Of a stretch of 35,564 nt of DNA, positions 1 through 10,971 are shown in pieces. Position numbers and translations under genes: made by a program. Numbering within the stretch: position 1 is the stretch's first letter; each line of letters starts with the position of its first letter. The notes under the pieces were generated by a model. It did no database searches, had not been told where the DNA came from, and saw nothing but the letters and a program-made list of their open reading frames with translations. Source of the stretch: Tetmemena sp. SeJ-2015 (taxonomy: Eukaryota; Ciliophora; Spirotrichea; Sporadotrichida; Oxytrichidae); assembly GCA_027382625.1 (NCBI GenBank), contig JAJKFJ010022810.1:1-35564 (forward strand), in the 5' to 3' direction.

Positions 1-88
1 TATAAAATTCAGAGAATATGAGACAGACGTCAAGGTCACCTTCCTAGAAGACTTTAGATTGCCTGTTTAGGGTTAAAATTTAGCATGA
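1..88 (+). CDS. TBE zinc-finger/kinase ('57 kDa') protein, C-terminal 28 codons
   Basis: The frame starting at base 2 reads IKFREYETDV... and ends with TGA at 86-88, about 63 bases inside the element terminus. The same tail is found, reverse-complemented, at 22574-22660 in another TBE and, with a premature stop, near 34767. One TAG and one TAA in the last ten codons must be Gln for the frame to reach TGA, which supports the ciliate code. The kinase and zinc-finger parts lie outside the window. Confidence 0.75.
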
Positions 89-167
89 TTATAAGTATTA
101 ATAAAGAAATTAATTATACACAACTTAGTTTCACTTTCTTATAATATTATGGGGTTTTGGGGTTTTG
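1..167 (+). mobile_element. TBE transposon, right-hand end (copy 1, partial)
   Basis: The terminal 170 bases are the reverse complement of the left end of the TBE at 22495. The end is two copies of the telomere-like unit (GGGGTTTTGGGGTTTTG, 151-167) followed by AAT, the target trinucleotide known for TBE1. The rest of the element lies to the left of the window. Its orientation is opposite to the copies at 22495 and 34613. Confidence 0.9.
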
Positions 168-305
168 AATACTCTACCAACAAGAAGCGCTTTTAGTACC
201 AATTTTTAACCCAGATGGCAACTGCTTCGTCCTCGTTCGTCCAGGCTTTACAGAAGGAGATTGAAAAGTTCCTGAAAAATTGGGGCTGAACTTATAATAT
301 TATAA
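168..305 (+). repeat. Half of a 0.3-kb TIR element, split by the TBE at 1-167
   Basis: Bases about 185-305 are roughly 85% identical to the reverse complement of 19638-19755, including the terminal motif GGGGCTGAAC next to TAATATTA. The TBE inserted inside this element, so its other half should lie left of the window beyond the TBE. A short frame reading NPDGNCFVLVRPG is shared with the other copy (NPDGKCFVLVSPG). Confidence 0.7.
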
Positions 306-501
306 AATGGGAAGCGACTGAGATTAAGCTTTTCCTTAAATCGTTCTACAACCATATAGACTTCTATTACTACAAAATTTAACTGCACAACTATTCAAAT
401 CAATTTTATCAAGAGGTTTTAGATTTTGAATTAGTTTACTCTTATAACGCTATTTACCGCGATCTTGAACAATTAGAATGCATATTGAAGTTTCTATTCC
501 T

Positions 502-1201
502 TCATATGGGTAATTGAGTTTAAGCGCAAAACATGCCAAGCTTTTTAGTATTGAAATATTCATCAAATATATCAGTGAAATTTTTTGATTTCAACAAATT
601 AAGATCTTTTTCAGCTAACGAATATTTACTTAAGTAAGGGAACAGACCCAAAATAAGTTTCTTGAAATCCAAGTCTTGCTAGAGCTCTTAATCTTAGAAC
701 TCTCTTAAATCTTTATCATACAAGCAGTAGCATTCTTCATACAAGTAATCATTCTCATTCAGATCATCATAATCAGGATTTCTTAATATTGTATTTAGTC
801 CTTTCTCCTTCCGCATTTATTCTGAGATAGTCTTGACAACAGGACTTAACTTGACTTATAAGATTGGTCTGTACTTAGAAAGATAAGCGATATGATAAAT
901 AGCATCATACTTCCTCTCATCTTTGAACTATCCAAATAGATTTGGAATGAAATCCTCTTTATTTACAAACATTGATGACGCCATCTTCATCACTTTTGAT
1001 AAAGATTAAGTTTTTTCAAGCTCATCGCAAATATCTTAGCACAATTAAATACTATCTTTGCTTGCTCTTATAGCAATAGGATAATCAGCAATTTTGCGAA
1101 GACAAAACTTAAAAGTTTTGAAAAGGCAAAAGATATCAGCAGAAATTAGTTCCTTTCTTGAAAGCATCAGACCTTAACTCATCTACTTATAAATACCTTC
1201 A
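502..1201 (-). CDS. Protein-kinase-like gene copy A, C-terminal piece (MDS)
   Basis: With TAA/TAG as Gln this is an open frame of about 232 codons on the minus strand, ending at TGA (502-504). It begins EGIYKQMSQG and continues as an alpha-helical, charged region with no domain I recognise (for example FGQFKDERKYDA, NENDYLYEECYCL, GLFPYLSKYSLAEKDL). It continues in frame from the kinase domain at 2062-2616 once the 860-base spacer is removed at the 10-bp repeat AATACCTTCA (1192-1201 and 2062-2071), giving RAYAPEGIYK across the junction. A paralogue with the same region is at 32870-33539. The role of the tail is unknown; being conserved between copies suggests it is functional in at least one. 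Confidence 0.8.
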
Positions 1202-2061
1202 TTTTGAAAATATAAAACTAAAAATTAGAACCCTTAAATTTCACAAAATCTTTTTGTTTAAGCGTTAGACAAGCAAGTTTCTAGATTATGATAGGGGATT
1301 ATTTAGGTCGCGTTCAACGAAAAACAACATCAATTATCGTAGCAGAACTAATATAGCACTAATAATTCGATTTTCTGCTATAATGAGTGTGTAAAAAGAG
1401 GGGTGGTTCCTTTTATTTTTTAGTCTATCATGATAAAATTTCTGTTTATCAACAACACTGATGAATTATTATAGCCAATAAATAAACCTAGAGATAGAGG
1501 GATTTTCATTCTATTTAACAAATTCTTTGACTAAATAGGCAGAATAAATCTCTAAGAGCTCATTTCACATCATTACTAGTCATTCAGATATCTTTATTCT
1601 TTGAGAATATTTTTTACAATTTATAGCCAGATGGTGATAAGATTTCATTAAAAGGAAGATAGAATTAATATAAATAAATAAATTAAGCAATAAATTTAAA
1701 TAAAATTGGGTTTTGGAGAATTGAATAATATCTTCAACTCAATACAAAAATTTGGTATACATTACATTTGGTTAATAAAAATCCTGAAACTTTCCTTTCC
1801 CTTATAAATTGCAAAGGAGAGATAATTTTAATCGTATAAAATATTCAGAAACTCAAGCATCGATAATGGTCTGGAACTGAATTAACTCAAAATGAAGTCA
1901 TGGCTTGATTCTCAAGAACTTGATGATAATTCAAAATTCAGAGAGAAAATGCAGAAAAACTTATGCTAATAGTAGTTTGCTTCTGCATTAAGATGAATTT
2001 GAAATAATATTTATACAATCTTCTAATTCTATCTTCCCTAATAATATTTTTATGAATGTAT
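1202..2061. other. Internally eliminated sequence (IES) in kinase gene A
   Basis: This 860-base AT-rich spacer interrupts the kinase frame exactly after the APEG motif. It is flanked by the direct repeat AATACCTTCA at 1192-1201 and 2062-2071, which acts as the pointer. Removing the spacer plus one repeat copy restores an uninterrupted frame that matches the paralogue. I see no convincing coding frame or terminal inverted repeat inside it. Confidence 0.85.
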
Positions 2062-2616
2062 AATACCTTCAGGTGCGTAGGCTCTGGTTAAACCTTTGAG
2101 ATTATATATTTATAAATCATGATCAGTGTTTTCAGAATCTAATTTAATAGAAGTTCCCATGTCTCCGACCTTCACTAACTAGTCCTTAAAAATTAAGAGA
2201 TTGTGTGGCTTCATATCGCCATAGTAAATGTTTCGTTTGTGAAGGTATGCAAGGATTTAGACAGCTTGGAAAAAATAGTAGGCTAATTTTTCTGCAGAGA
2301 AATATTCAACATACTTTCGGGATTCTTCTTCTGAACCCCAAATCCTTATTATATCTTTAAGTGAGAACCTTGCTTTCTCTACGACGACTATATACTATTG
2401 TATTACTTTATTGAGCTAATCTTAAACAATTAATTCCTCCTTTACATTGCAAACGTACTTGTCTGATTAAACTAATTTCAAGATATGGCTCTCGTTTATC
2501 ATATTTTAGATTGCCAATTAAAGATCAGCTTGAGATTCCTCATCATGAATTGAAGCAACAAATTTCTATGAGGCAAGCGATTTCTTAACTACAACCTCTT
2601 CTTTATAGCATATGAT
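2062..2616 (-). CDS. Protein-kinase-like gene copy A, catalytic-domain piece (MDS)
   Basis: A minus-strand open frame of about 185 codons covers most of a protein kinase fold: the beta-3 lysine (VVVKKSL), a hinge-like YIVVVEKARFSLKDI, a catalytic loop YYGDMKPHNLLIF (Asp and Asn kept, but YGD instead of HRD), a metal-binding loop VGDMGTS (GDMG instead of DFG) and LTRAYAPEG in place of the usual APE motif. The glycine-rich loop is in the next piece at 3685-4014. An in-frame TGA at 2617-2619 shows that this piece ends near there. Likely a divergent Ser/Thr kinase; substrate unknown. The non-canonical HRD and DFG leave activity uncertain, although the key Asp residues are present. Confidence 0.85.
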
Positions 2617-2639
2617 TCATTTGATATAAAATATAAATT

Positions 2640-3330
2640 AAAATTTAGTAAAATTGTTTATATTACTATTGATTAAAAAAATTAATTAAACATACATCAT
2701 TTACAGTTAGTCTTTTTTAATAATAGCAAAATTGGTATCAATAGAAGGCTCTATTCAAAGCGAGATAAAAAGATCTGATCAATTTTGGCTGAATCTTTAA
2801 TTTCAGGTGTTAACTTTTCTAGTATTTCTTAAAAAGCTATGAAGACCCCAAAATCTTTCCAAATAACGACGTTAAAACTGCTAAAAATTTAATAGCGACT
2901 AGGAAATATTGAGAGAAAAAAGTAAACTACGACTAGAAATAATAATATTGTACAACATTGAATTTAAATATCAAACGTCTTTTAATTAATTTGAATAATA
3001 TTAAGAATACCTATTAAATAAATATCATTGGCTGCCTGATCTCTAAAGTTCCTAGCTTTAAGAATAATTAACGAACTAAATTTAATCTTTACTGCAAAGT
3101 CTCCAATAGTCAAAAAAGTGGCAGTTTGCTTAATTAATTCTGTGACAGCAATATTTAATTTAAAATCTTATATCAATGCTTAGTTATACGAATGAATGTT
3201 TTAATTAGTAATTTGATTATAGGTCTACAAATATTTTATAGAGGAATTCAAATTGCGAGAAATAAAACAGAAGAAGGCTAGGGTTTTACAATTACTAGCA
3301 GAATTACAAATTAATAATTAAGGAATTAAG
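2640..3330. other. AT-rich spacer between kinase gene pieces (probable IES)
   Basis: No coding frame I can support lies here. The region separates the glycine-loop piece (3685-4014) from the catalytic piece (2062-2616) of the same kinase gene, so it is probably eliminated DNA. I could not find a pointer pair that keeps the frame. AGCAT and CAAAT/ATTTG repeats exist near the two edges, but joining at them shifts the frame, so a small intermediate piece or an indel is possible. Confidence 0.45.
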
Positions 3331-3540
3331 GGCCCTGCCATAAATAAGATAAGTCGTGACGTCAATAATATTGCTACAACGCACTTATCTGACGCAAACT
3401 AACCTACTTGCCGAATAGGGATATTAAACACGTGTCACCCCCGCCTCCTCACACTCTGAGCAGAAGCCCCCCCGTCTTCTGCATACCAAACATAAAAACC
3501 TTAAAGGAGAAAAAAAATCCGGAAGCTTCGGACCGAGAGT
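3330..3540. other. GC-rich islet with small inverted repeats
   Basis: This 210-base stretch is far richer in G+C than its surroundings. It contains a hairpin built from GATAAGT (about 3348) and ACTTATC (about 3384), and the near-palindrome TCCGGAAGCTTCGGA near 3520. It also holds CACACTCTGAG, which is shared with the dispersed repeats at 30.1 and 34.4 kb. It does not read as a protein. It is probably a short mobile element or an old repeat. Confidence 0.35.
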
Positions 3541-3684
3541 AAGTCTTTGAGCTGCTTATATTTTTCCTAGAAATACAGATTAAAATTTTATAGATTTTGA
3601 GAAAAAAATTATTAAATAACTGAATGAAGGATCTAAAATCTAAATGAAGCTACACTTCAATTTCTAATTTATTTATTACTAATT

Positions 3685-4014
3685 TATATCAGCATGACTT
3701 ATTTGGTATACAACAGCTTCTCCTCCTTGAGCCAATTTCTTAAAGGATATTACAACAGAATATTTCTAAGAGTACTTTTGCATAAATAATGCGATGTCTT
3801 CTTCGTCTTCATCACGAGAGAAATATTTCCTTTTTCTTTCTACTATTGGAACAATATCTTAAGCCCATATAACTTTTTGATTTTACATAATTCTCTCCAT
3901 CATTATACTTTCCCCATCTTTAGAGAGGCCTTCACTGTATTAGTCAAAGTCGATTTGAAAATCTGTTAAAATTTATTCAATCGTTAAGGATTTTCCATCA
4001 TTAAAGTAAGAGTA
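3685..4014 (-). CDS. Protein-kinase-like gene copy A, N-terminal piece with glycine loop (MDS)
   Basis: The minus-strand frame reads NDGKSLTIEQILTDF, an acidic segment SRDEDEEDIALF, then VISFKKLAQGGEAVVYQISHAD. The last part is a glycine-rich ATP loop (GGEAVVY) in its expected place just before the beta-3 lysine found in 2062-2616. The frame is open back to a TGA near 4015-4025 and has no obvious start Met at its upstream edge, so another N-terminal piece or a boundary lies near 4014. Spacing between the loop and the VVVKK lysine would be normal for a kinase if the two pieces join. Confidence 0.75.
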
Positions 4015-4324
4015 TCAATAGAATTTTAATAGATAATTTTTCATATTAATCATATTTTTATTGATAATATATTCTTAAAATTGTAAACCTAAGAATTAAA
4101 AAGATAATAGTTGAAGAGAGTTGAAATACAAAGCAAAAAGAAAATACAAGAGCTAGAGATCAGAGCTGAAGAGATATTTATTTATCTTATAATTAAACTA
4201 TTTAATTTTTTAGGCTGTTATTTTCATTAAAAATCCGCGTATTTCAGTGCAAGTATCCTTAGCTAGTCAATCTTTATTTATCTAAAGCAATAGTAAAAGT
4301 AGGGTCTCTGTCTGCCTTAGCTCC

Positions 4325-4834
4325 TCACTTGAGGAACTCTTTATACTTCTTTATAAATATTTATTTCGTATTACCTTTTACACTTTTGACAATTTGATCT
4401 TTGTTTAGCTCATTAAAGATGTCTGATAATTAACGTACTCTCTTGGAAGCTAACTTTAAGTCTGGAAAGTTCTTCTCTCGCTCGATGAAGAAAAGCAGAC
4501 AGCGATCAACTTTCATTATTGCTTTGGATAAGCAATTGACTGCTTTAGCAAAGGATGCTTGCCCTGAAATATGCGGATACTAAATTAAAATAGCAGCCAT
4601 TAAAATTTTAAAATCTTAAATACGCGAAATGACTATATATTTCTTCAGCTCCGATCCATAATTCTTATTTATTATTGCTTTATTTCTCCTCTGCTTTGAC
4701 TATTGTCCTTTTAATTCTTTTTTATAATATAAATCATACTTTCTCTTCCATTTAATTGCAAAATTATCTTAAATTTTGTAAGTTTTTGATAGAGTAAATG
4801 CAGAATCTATTTCGCAGATAATAGTTTTAAGCAC
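4325..4834 (-). CDS. Unidentified coding piece, about 170 codons
   Basis: A minus-strand frame is open for at least 170 codons with TAA/TAG as Gln and ends at TGA (4325-4327). It is lysine-rich and helical (YDLYYKKELKGQ, KNYGSELKKYIVISRIQDF, AKAVNCLSKAIMKVDRCLLF, KLASKRVRQLSDIFNELNKDQ). In composition it resembles the tail of the kinase gene at 502-1201, but I cannot show homology. It lies upstream of the kinase N-terminal piece on the same strand and could be a separate gene or an MDS. No start codon could be fixed. Confidence 0.55.
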
Positions 4835-4849
4835 AAAAAATGATACGAA

Positions 4850-5660
4850 AAGAGAAATGATCTGATAATTAATTAATTGAATTAGAATAAAAAAAACTAT
4901 TCAAAGAGGTAAGCTTCTACTGAAACTGATTATCAATATTTGAACGAGACCATAAATATCCCAAACACTATTTTTACTCAAAATGAAAAATAATGAAACA
5001 AAAAATTATAAAAAATAAAATGTAGCTACTATTTAAGTGGTTCAAACAAAATTTCTAAATTCGGTTGGTTAAGGCTTCAAAATTATACTTAAAGCGGAGG
5101 ATAACATAAAGTTATAAAGAAAGGAAATCAATAAGCAAGCTTAGACTACTTCCTAAAAATTAATGTCTAAAAATATTGCATGATCATCTAATGCAATACG
5201 TCTTATAATGCTTTATTTAATGATAACGAATGAAGTAAGTTATATTGAGTGATATTAAAAAACTTATACTTTCTGTCTTTAATTATAGGATGAATAAGAT
5301 TAGGTGATTACTGGTTCAAAAATACAAATTCTTAACAAAACTTAATTTTTAGCTATAATTTAATCAATCAAGTCAAATAATTAAAATAAAAACTTCGTGT
5401 GGGAACAAAAGAACACTACTTTCAAATTACAATCATACTCAGAGATGCTTTCCAAATCCTAATAATGAGAGTCTTAAAATCTAATTCGCTAAAAATGATC
5501 CCATTTCCTTTAGGGGAGGCATTAAAGAATGAAGCACACTTTAAAACCAATAGGTATAGAGGATAAGAAATCCTAAGGTCACTATGCAATCAGATAATAA
5601 CATATCCCAATAACAAATTCCTTCCTAATGCAGGTAAATATACGCGCAATTCTACGATAA
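4850..5660. other. AT-rich region without supported gene
   Basis: I found no frame with convincing amino-acid composition. The stretch separates two minus-strand coding pieces and is probably spacer or eliminated DNA. Confidence 0.3.
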
Positions 5661-5670
5661 CAATATTTTT

Positions 5671-6003
5671 TCAAAATACGTTGCTTGCAAATAATTCAGC
5701 CTTGTAATATAAGTTCTTGTAATATTAGTTTTATTGTATTTCTGTCTCTTTTTTAACTGAAATAAGCTAATCTTATTCATCAAACAATGCATAAATTATG
5801 GGTTCAAGATGAATTTATCCATAATTGCTCAAGATGTCTTCAAGAGTTTATTTTTATATGAAAGTAGATGTCTCTGTAGATTCCTCGTGAATAACAAACT
5901 CAGTGGAATACGCGCTTTTAGCTTAAAGATTTATCTACCCATCATTCTATTGGATTGTAGCTTCACACTCAGTTATCTCTGATCCAACTTTAATAAATTT
6001 TAG
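5671..6003 (-). CDS. Unidentified coding piece, about 110 codons
   Basis: A minus-strand frame lies between two TGA codons (6004-6006 and 5671-5673). Its composition is protein-like and acidic: SEITECEATIQQNDGQ, YSTEFVIHEESTETSTF, LEDILSNYGQIHLEPIIYALFDEQDQLISV. Many Gln residues are TAA/TAG. No domain was recognised. It is probably one MDS of a split gene, since it has neither a clear start nor homology-based ends. Confidence 0.5.
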
Positions 6004-6009
6004 TCAAAT

Positions 6010-8040
6010 TCTTTAAACTTTTAGTTAAGGGGATTAAAACACTTGATTGACTTACCCTTTTCTAGAGCAAGCATTCTCGCAAGATTGAAAGGTAATTAAT
6101 CTTGTCTTTCCATAAGTTAGATATAAGATATATAATTTAATAATAGCTTAAAAATAAAATTTTATTCTTGCTAAGTCGAACTTTTAAAAAAATAATAAGA
6201 TGGTCTCGTAAGACTTTATTTTCTTGTTAATCTTTGAATGTCTTAATGAAATTACCACAGAAGATAAAAGGAGTTCTCTTAGTTTGTATAAAATATAGAG
6301 GAAGAAAGAAATTAGCTTTTAAATTTTTAAGATATTTCCACTAGCTACTTATAAATATAAAATATAATTTTGACACTGATATATCTTTTGTGGTGCTATC
6401 ACAGACTAGTAATTAAAAAATGTCATAATTCTTCTTGAATTAATAATATCAAGGATTAAAATTCAAAGAAAACCTAAACTTTAAACAGTAAAAATATTTT
6501 AAATATTTTATAGCAAGCTAGTAGAGTAAATTTCTTTAAGCCTAACATTTTGAGTTTAAATTGTTAGATTGCTCTAAAAAGACTAATAATTTTGGTAGAA
6601 TAAATTCATAAAAAGTAATTAAGTAAATTTCAAAAATATTTTATTGCTAAAAAAAGAAGAGAAAGACTTTAAAAAATATTTATTGATACTAATATCAAAA
6701 GTGATATAGAAGTTTTCAATATCAGTTGAAAATGAGGAAATCATTACCAAAGCATTAAATAATTAATTCAGGATATAAATAAAAATAAATATTTGTCACA
6801 AAAAAATAATTTTAATTAAGGAAATTGTAAATTTATTAGCTTGCTCGATATATAAATAGTAATTTAAGCCTATAATAAAACATAAAGTTTATTTGAGAAA
6901 TGAAATTCGAAATAACTTCGATATATATTCGAATAATTAAGACTATGAGAGTTTCATTTAATCAAAAATATAATATAACTGATGAATTAGAATTATTTTT
7001 CAAATATATTTATTGATAGATAACTCAAAAAAATAAGATTTAGAAATCGCGATATCGACAAAAAAAGAATTATATTACATTATAATAAAAATAAGTGAAA
7101 CTAAAGAGAAAGAAGTTGTAACTTTAAAGACTTTTTTCTTTCTTCTTTAAAAATATTTTTATATCTAAGCTACTTAATTCAAAATAAGAGGGGTTTTATT
7201 TCATCTAGGGATCTCAGAATAAGTTTCTTCAAATTAAAAAATACTTAAATGACCCAAAACCTTTTTCTTCCGGTAATATTTTTATTTTTGTTTGAAGCTT
7301 TTTTATTTCTGCTTTATATTTTTAGTTAATGATCTTATTTAAAAATTAAAAATATATTATAATTTAAAAATACCTTTATTTAAAAAATTAAATCAAGATT
7401 TTAGAATTTTTATAGAGTCATTGATAATAACCAGAAGTTATAAAAGTTTTGGTAATTAAAATATTCGTTCCTCCTTAATAGCTTATTTCCAATTTTAAAG
7501 TCAAACTCATTTAAAGGAGCATTTGAAAGCTTGATCATAATAAAAACATTATCCATTTGTCTTCATTCAATTTTTATGAAGATAAATTTTTACTGCCGTC
7601 TAAATCTATAAATTTTATAATAATTCATCCTCCATTTAAAACAATTCAACATAAAATAAAATTAGGATAAAAGAGAGAAAATTTATTTTTAACTGTGTAA
7701 ATTATTCAAGTGAATTTTTTTTAAGATATACAGGTTATAGAATCTTTTAATAAACAAGAATATATCAATAAATTAAATACTATTAAATTAGTAGGAAGCG
7801 ATTATAAAATTCTTAGGAAATGAGATAGTATTTGATTTCACTTCCCGATATTGCCTATTTAACGTAAATTGAATATAATCATAAGTTTTAATAAATGAAA
7901 TGAAGATTATTGATCACTTATCCTCTCATTCTTTTAATGCTATAGGTATAAGCTTGATTTATCGAAATTATATTTTTAATTAACTTCTGATATTATTCAT
8001 TACAAAATCTTTATCAGAATTTCCCTTGTAGCTCTTCAGT
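6010..8040. other. Two-kilobase AT-rich region without supported gene
   Basis: Very AT-rich sequence with long A and T runs. Open frames in the ciliate code are frequent but have the Lys/Asn/Ile/Phe composition expected by chance. I see no terminal repeats or RNA gene. Probably germline-limited DNA. Confidence 0.35.
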
Positions 8041-8044
8041 CTCC

Positions 8045-8284
8045 ATGCAGTTGAGAATAATGTTGATTCGGAGTGATTTAGGGCTCATTGAATAGCACTT
8101 TGAAAACCAAGAGGATTTTATCTTGTGCGATGACCCACAATCTACTCTTCTCATGGAGTTAACTGGTTTTAAATATGATAATTGTTCATGAATTAAACAT
8201 CCTGATTAGGCTGCCCTCAGAAACTAAGGATAAGCAAAGTCGACAGGATCATTGTTTCTCACAAAAAGCCACGCTATCGATTGA
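8045..8284 (+). pseudogene. Unidentified coding fragment with one internal TGA
   Basis: A plus-strand frame begins MQLRIMLIRSDLGL, continues ENQEDFILCDDPQSTLLMELTG and stops at TGA (8189-8191). The same frame then stays open to a second TGA (8282-8284), reading IKHPDQAALRNQGQAKSTGS. This stretch is visibly richer in G+C than its flanks, as expected for coding DNA here. The internal TGA suggests a broken gene, a piece boundary or a sequence error. No family recognised. Confidence 0.4.
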
Positions 8285-8549
8285 TACCCATATTGTTAAG
8301 GTTTGAAAATAAAATATAAATAAATAAACTCTATATTTTACTTATAAAATAGCATATATGTTAAGTACTATAATCTCAAGATTGCTGATATTAGATTAGC
8401 TAAGTAAATTAAAACTACAAATATTTTTAGCCGTATTATTGGGGAAATATTTTTAGAGAAAGAGCTAATAATATCTGAGAACAGTATTTTTTTTTTTTTT
8501 AAATTAAAATAAGTTAGAAAGGTATAAATAATGTTTAATAAAAAAATTA

Positions 8550-8667
8550 TCCCTCGTGGGATTCAATAAGTAGAAGCCAATAATAAATTAAATTCAAAGG
8601 AGTAAATCATAGATTGTAGCGAAATCTAGTAGAGAAATGTGGATGACTGTTCGAATCCCTCAAGGGA
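8550..8667. repeat. Short inverted repeat with 88-base spacer
   Basis: TCCCTCGTGGGATTC (8550-8564) is complementary, with two mismatches, to GAATCCCTCAAGGGA (8653-8667). It could be a small foldback element or mark the edges of an IES. The GTTCGAATCC string resembles a tRNA T-loop, but the surrounding stem does not pair. Confidence 0.4.
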
Positions 8668-8851
8668 AAATGATATGAAATTTCATGAGTAATTTATAAT
8701 CATAATTTAATGTATAAATTTTTCAAAATTTTTTTCAAAAATCTCACTCGATATTTTAGGGTTTTAAAATTCAAAACCCAAAACCCCATAAATGATAAAA
8801 AAGTAAAAATAAGTTTGTAAAATTTAAATTTCTTTTTTAAATACTTAAAAA

Positions 8852-10330
8852 TCATGCAAAATTTTTTAAAACCCAAAACCCGGGGCAATCAAAACCCTTC
8901 TGGGAAAGGTGCCCTTTAAATTTGGGTCTCATTTTCTCTAAATTTTTTTAAAAACCCTTTAAAAAGTGCTTCCTCTATCTCAGATAACGGAGTGTTAGGT
9001 TTCATAGGTTTTGTTATTATTTCTCTAACTTTTTCAAAGGTTCTGATCCCTTTGTCTATCTTACAATTCTTTTTTGGGGAAAATTATATTGCATAAACTT
9101 CACTTTCACACTATTAGTTTTCCTCTGGTTTAAATATCCATTCAAGTATGATTGCAACTATGGGAACCAAAATTTTCCCACGGCACTAAACCCTTTTGAC
9201 CCAAAATTTGGTCTCTAGGGAAAGTCCCTGCGTTCCTTGCAGGGAGGGCTTCCTCAATGTTTTCTTTTCCTTACAACTCTGTTGAAGTCTTTTACAGTTG
9301 CTCTGACTGGTTCAAAGTTTATAAATCTGTTTTTGGGCTTAAAGATCTTTTGTGCACGAACCCCAAACTCATGAAAACTCCATCACTCCTCTAACGAGGT
9401 CGGTGAGAAAAGCAGTAAGCTAGTATTTGTTGCCCCTTCGTGCTGAAAAATTCTCTTAGTGTGTTCTCCCATTTGGGAAAAGGCGAATGGCGTGAATATG
9501 ATGGGATAAGAACACCAGCGAGATGGAAGATTTCAAGTTTTTGCCCCCTCGCTTCCCTCAACACTGTCAGTTCGTTCGCAAAATCAAAGCCTCTCTCTTC
9601 CTTCTTTAAAAAGGTTTTTGAAAGGGGGAAGATCTTTTAAGCATACTCTTCGGGTAGAGGGTTTGTCTCTTCGTTTCGCATAAAGAAGGGTGGAGGTAAT
9701 TTTGAACACACTCCCCCCAAAAGTTACAACTCTCAAGCAGGGAGTTTTTTCTTTGAGCTAGCTGAAACTTTTACTGACACCATACCTTTTCCCGAATTCA
9801 TGAACTCAATTTTCCCTCTTTTTCCCTCCTCTTGTTTCCTTTTTTTGAACCTTGGGGGGGGTACGTGCTTGCCTTTTAGCGGGCACCATCTTTAAAGTTT
9901 TCTTTATCCTAATTACAACTCAAGCCATGTCTTCTTTTTTTCCTTTGTGTTTTTGTTGGGGAAAGAGAGTGAGAGAATGTCTGCTCAAAAGGTTGACAAG
10001 GATAGCGACCGTCCACTTTCTAATGCTTCTATAGATCTTAGGTTTGTCTGGGGTGGATTCCCTTTGGGGATGTGCCGTTTGGGCCTGAGGATATTCAAAC
10101 TGTGTTGACATTACTGGCTTTTTAAAAAAGGTTTCTTCCCCTTCATTGATCTTTGGAGCAGCAAAAGAGGAGCATCAGGGGGCGATAGTTCAAAACCCCC
10201 ACCGCTTTCAACTTTGGGCTTAAAATTTTAAAGCACGGGAGATCTCTTGCTCGAGCTCAAGTTCGGAGAGCTCTCCCTTGCACTTTGTGACACAGCATCT
10301 TGTTTGGTTTCTGTTCCCAACCTTTGTTTA
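8852..10330 (-). pseudogene. TBE zinc-finger/kinase ('57 kDa') gene, copy 2
   Basis: By alignment to 22574-26230 this region holds the minus-strand zinc-finger/kinase gene. Recognisable pieces include FEYPQ...DKPKIY near 10000-10100, corresponding to the first C2H2 finger, and the second finger region at about 9920-10010. Many frame breaks coincide with homopolymer runs, so the apparent pseudogene state may be largely a sequence-quality effect. Confidence 0.6.
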
Positions 10331-10971
10331 GCTTTTTTTGCTAAGGTTGTACTTGTCTTTTAGCTTTGGTTGGTTTTTCCAAACTTAAAATTTTAAATTT
10401 TTAAATTTTTTGAAAGCCCGCCACTTTTTATTTTGTATGCTGTTGCCTGGGGGCAGAGCAATCACGAAAAAAATCAGAGTGCAAAAGATGCTGTAAATTA
10501 TTGGGTGTTTTCATCTTTCTTATTTATTATTAGATAGCTCCCTTTTTTATCTCTTTTTTTGCTTGATTTTCTACAATTAAGTTCAAAACGCAGTTAGTAG
10601 TGTCAAATTTCCCTTTGGGGGCTATGTTTGTAAAGTGACCGGGGCCCCGAAAGGGGGTTAAAAATAGCTGCTACTAATTCCCTTTCAACGCGATTGAACT
10701 GCTACTAATTAAGGGGCAGCAACTTTAGTATTGCTATTTAATTTTAAATTTTAAGTATAATTGATTTAAATTTTAAAGGAAACCACCAAAATATAAAAAA
10801 AGGGGCTCCTCTTCAAAAATTGAAAAATTTACCCATTTTTCTTAAATTTAATATTTAGGTTGGAAAATAGGGTCTCAAATATTAAAAATAAGACTTTAGC
10901 TTCGTTCGGGTCTAGGGTCAATAATAATAAATTTTTTTGATTTTCAAAAAGAACAACGAGTACTCGAGCAG

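Noticed and set aside
2616..3693. AGCAT or CAAAT as the pointer between kinase pieces
   Set aside because: Both joins shift the frame and destroy the kinase reading downstream.
8550..8667. tRNA gene, suggested by GTTCGAATCC and possible acceptor pairing
   Set aside because: The T-stem does not pair, no anticodon arm was found and the spacing is too long; a simple inverted repeat explains it.
8700..8888. Minus-strand 62-codon frame over the left end of TBE copy 2
   Set aside because: Lys/Phe-rich translation of the AT-rich terminal repeat in a distorted region; not conserved in the other TBE copies.
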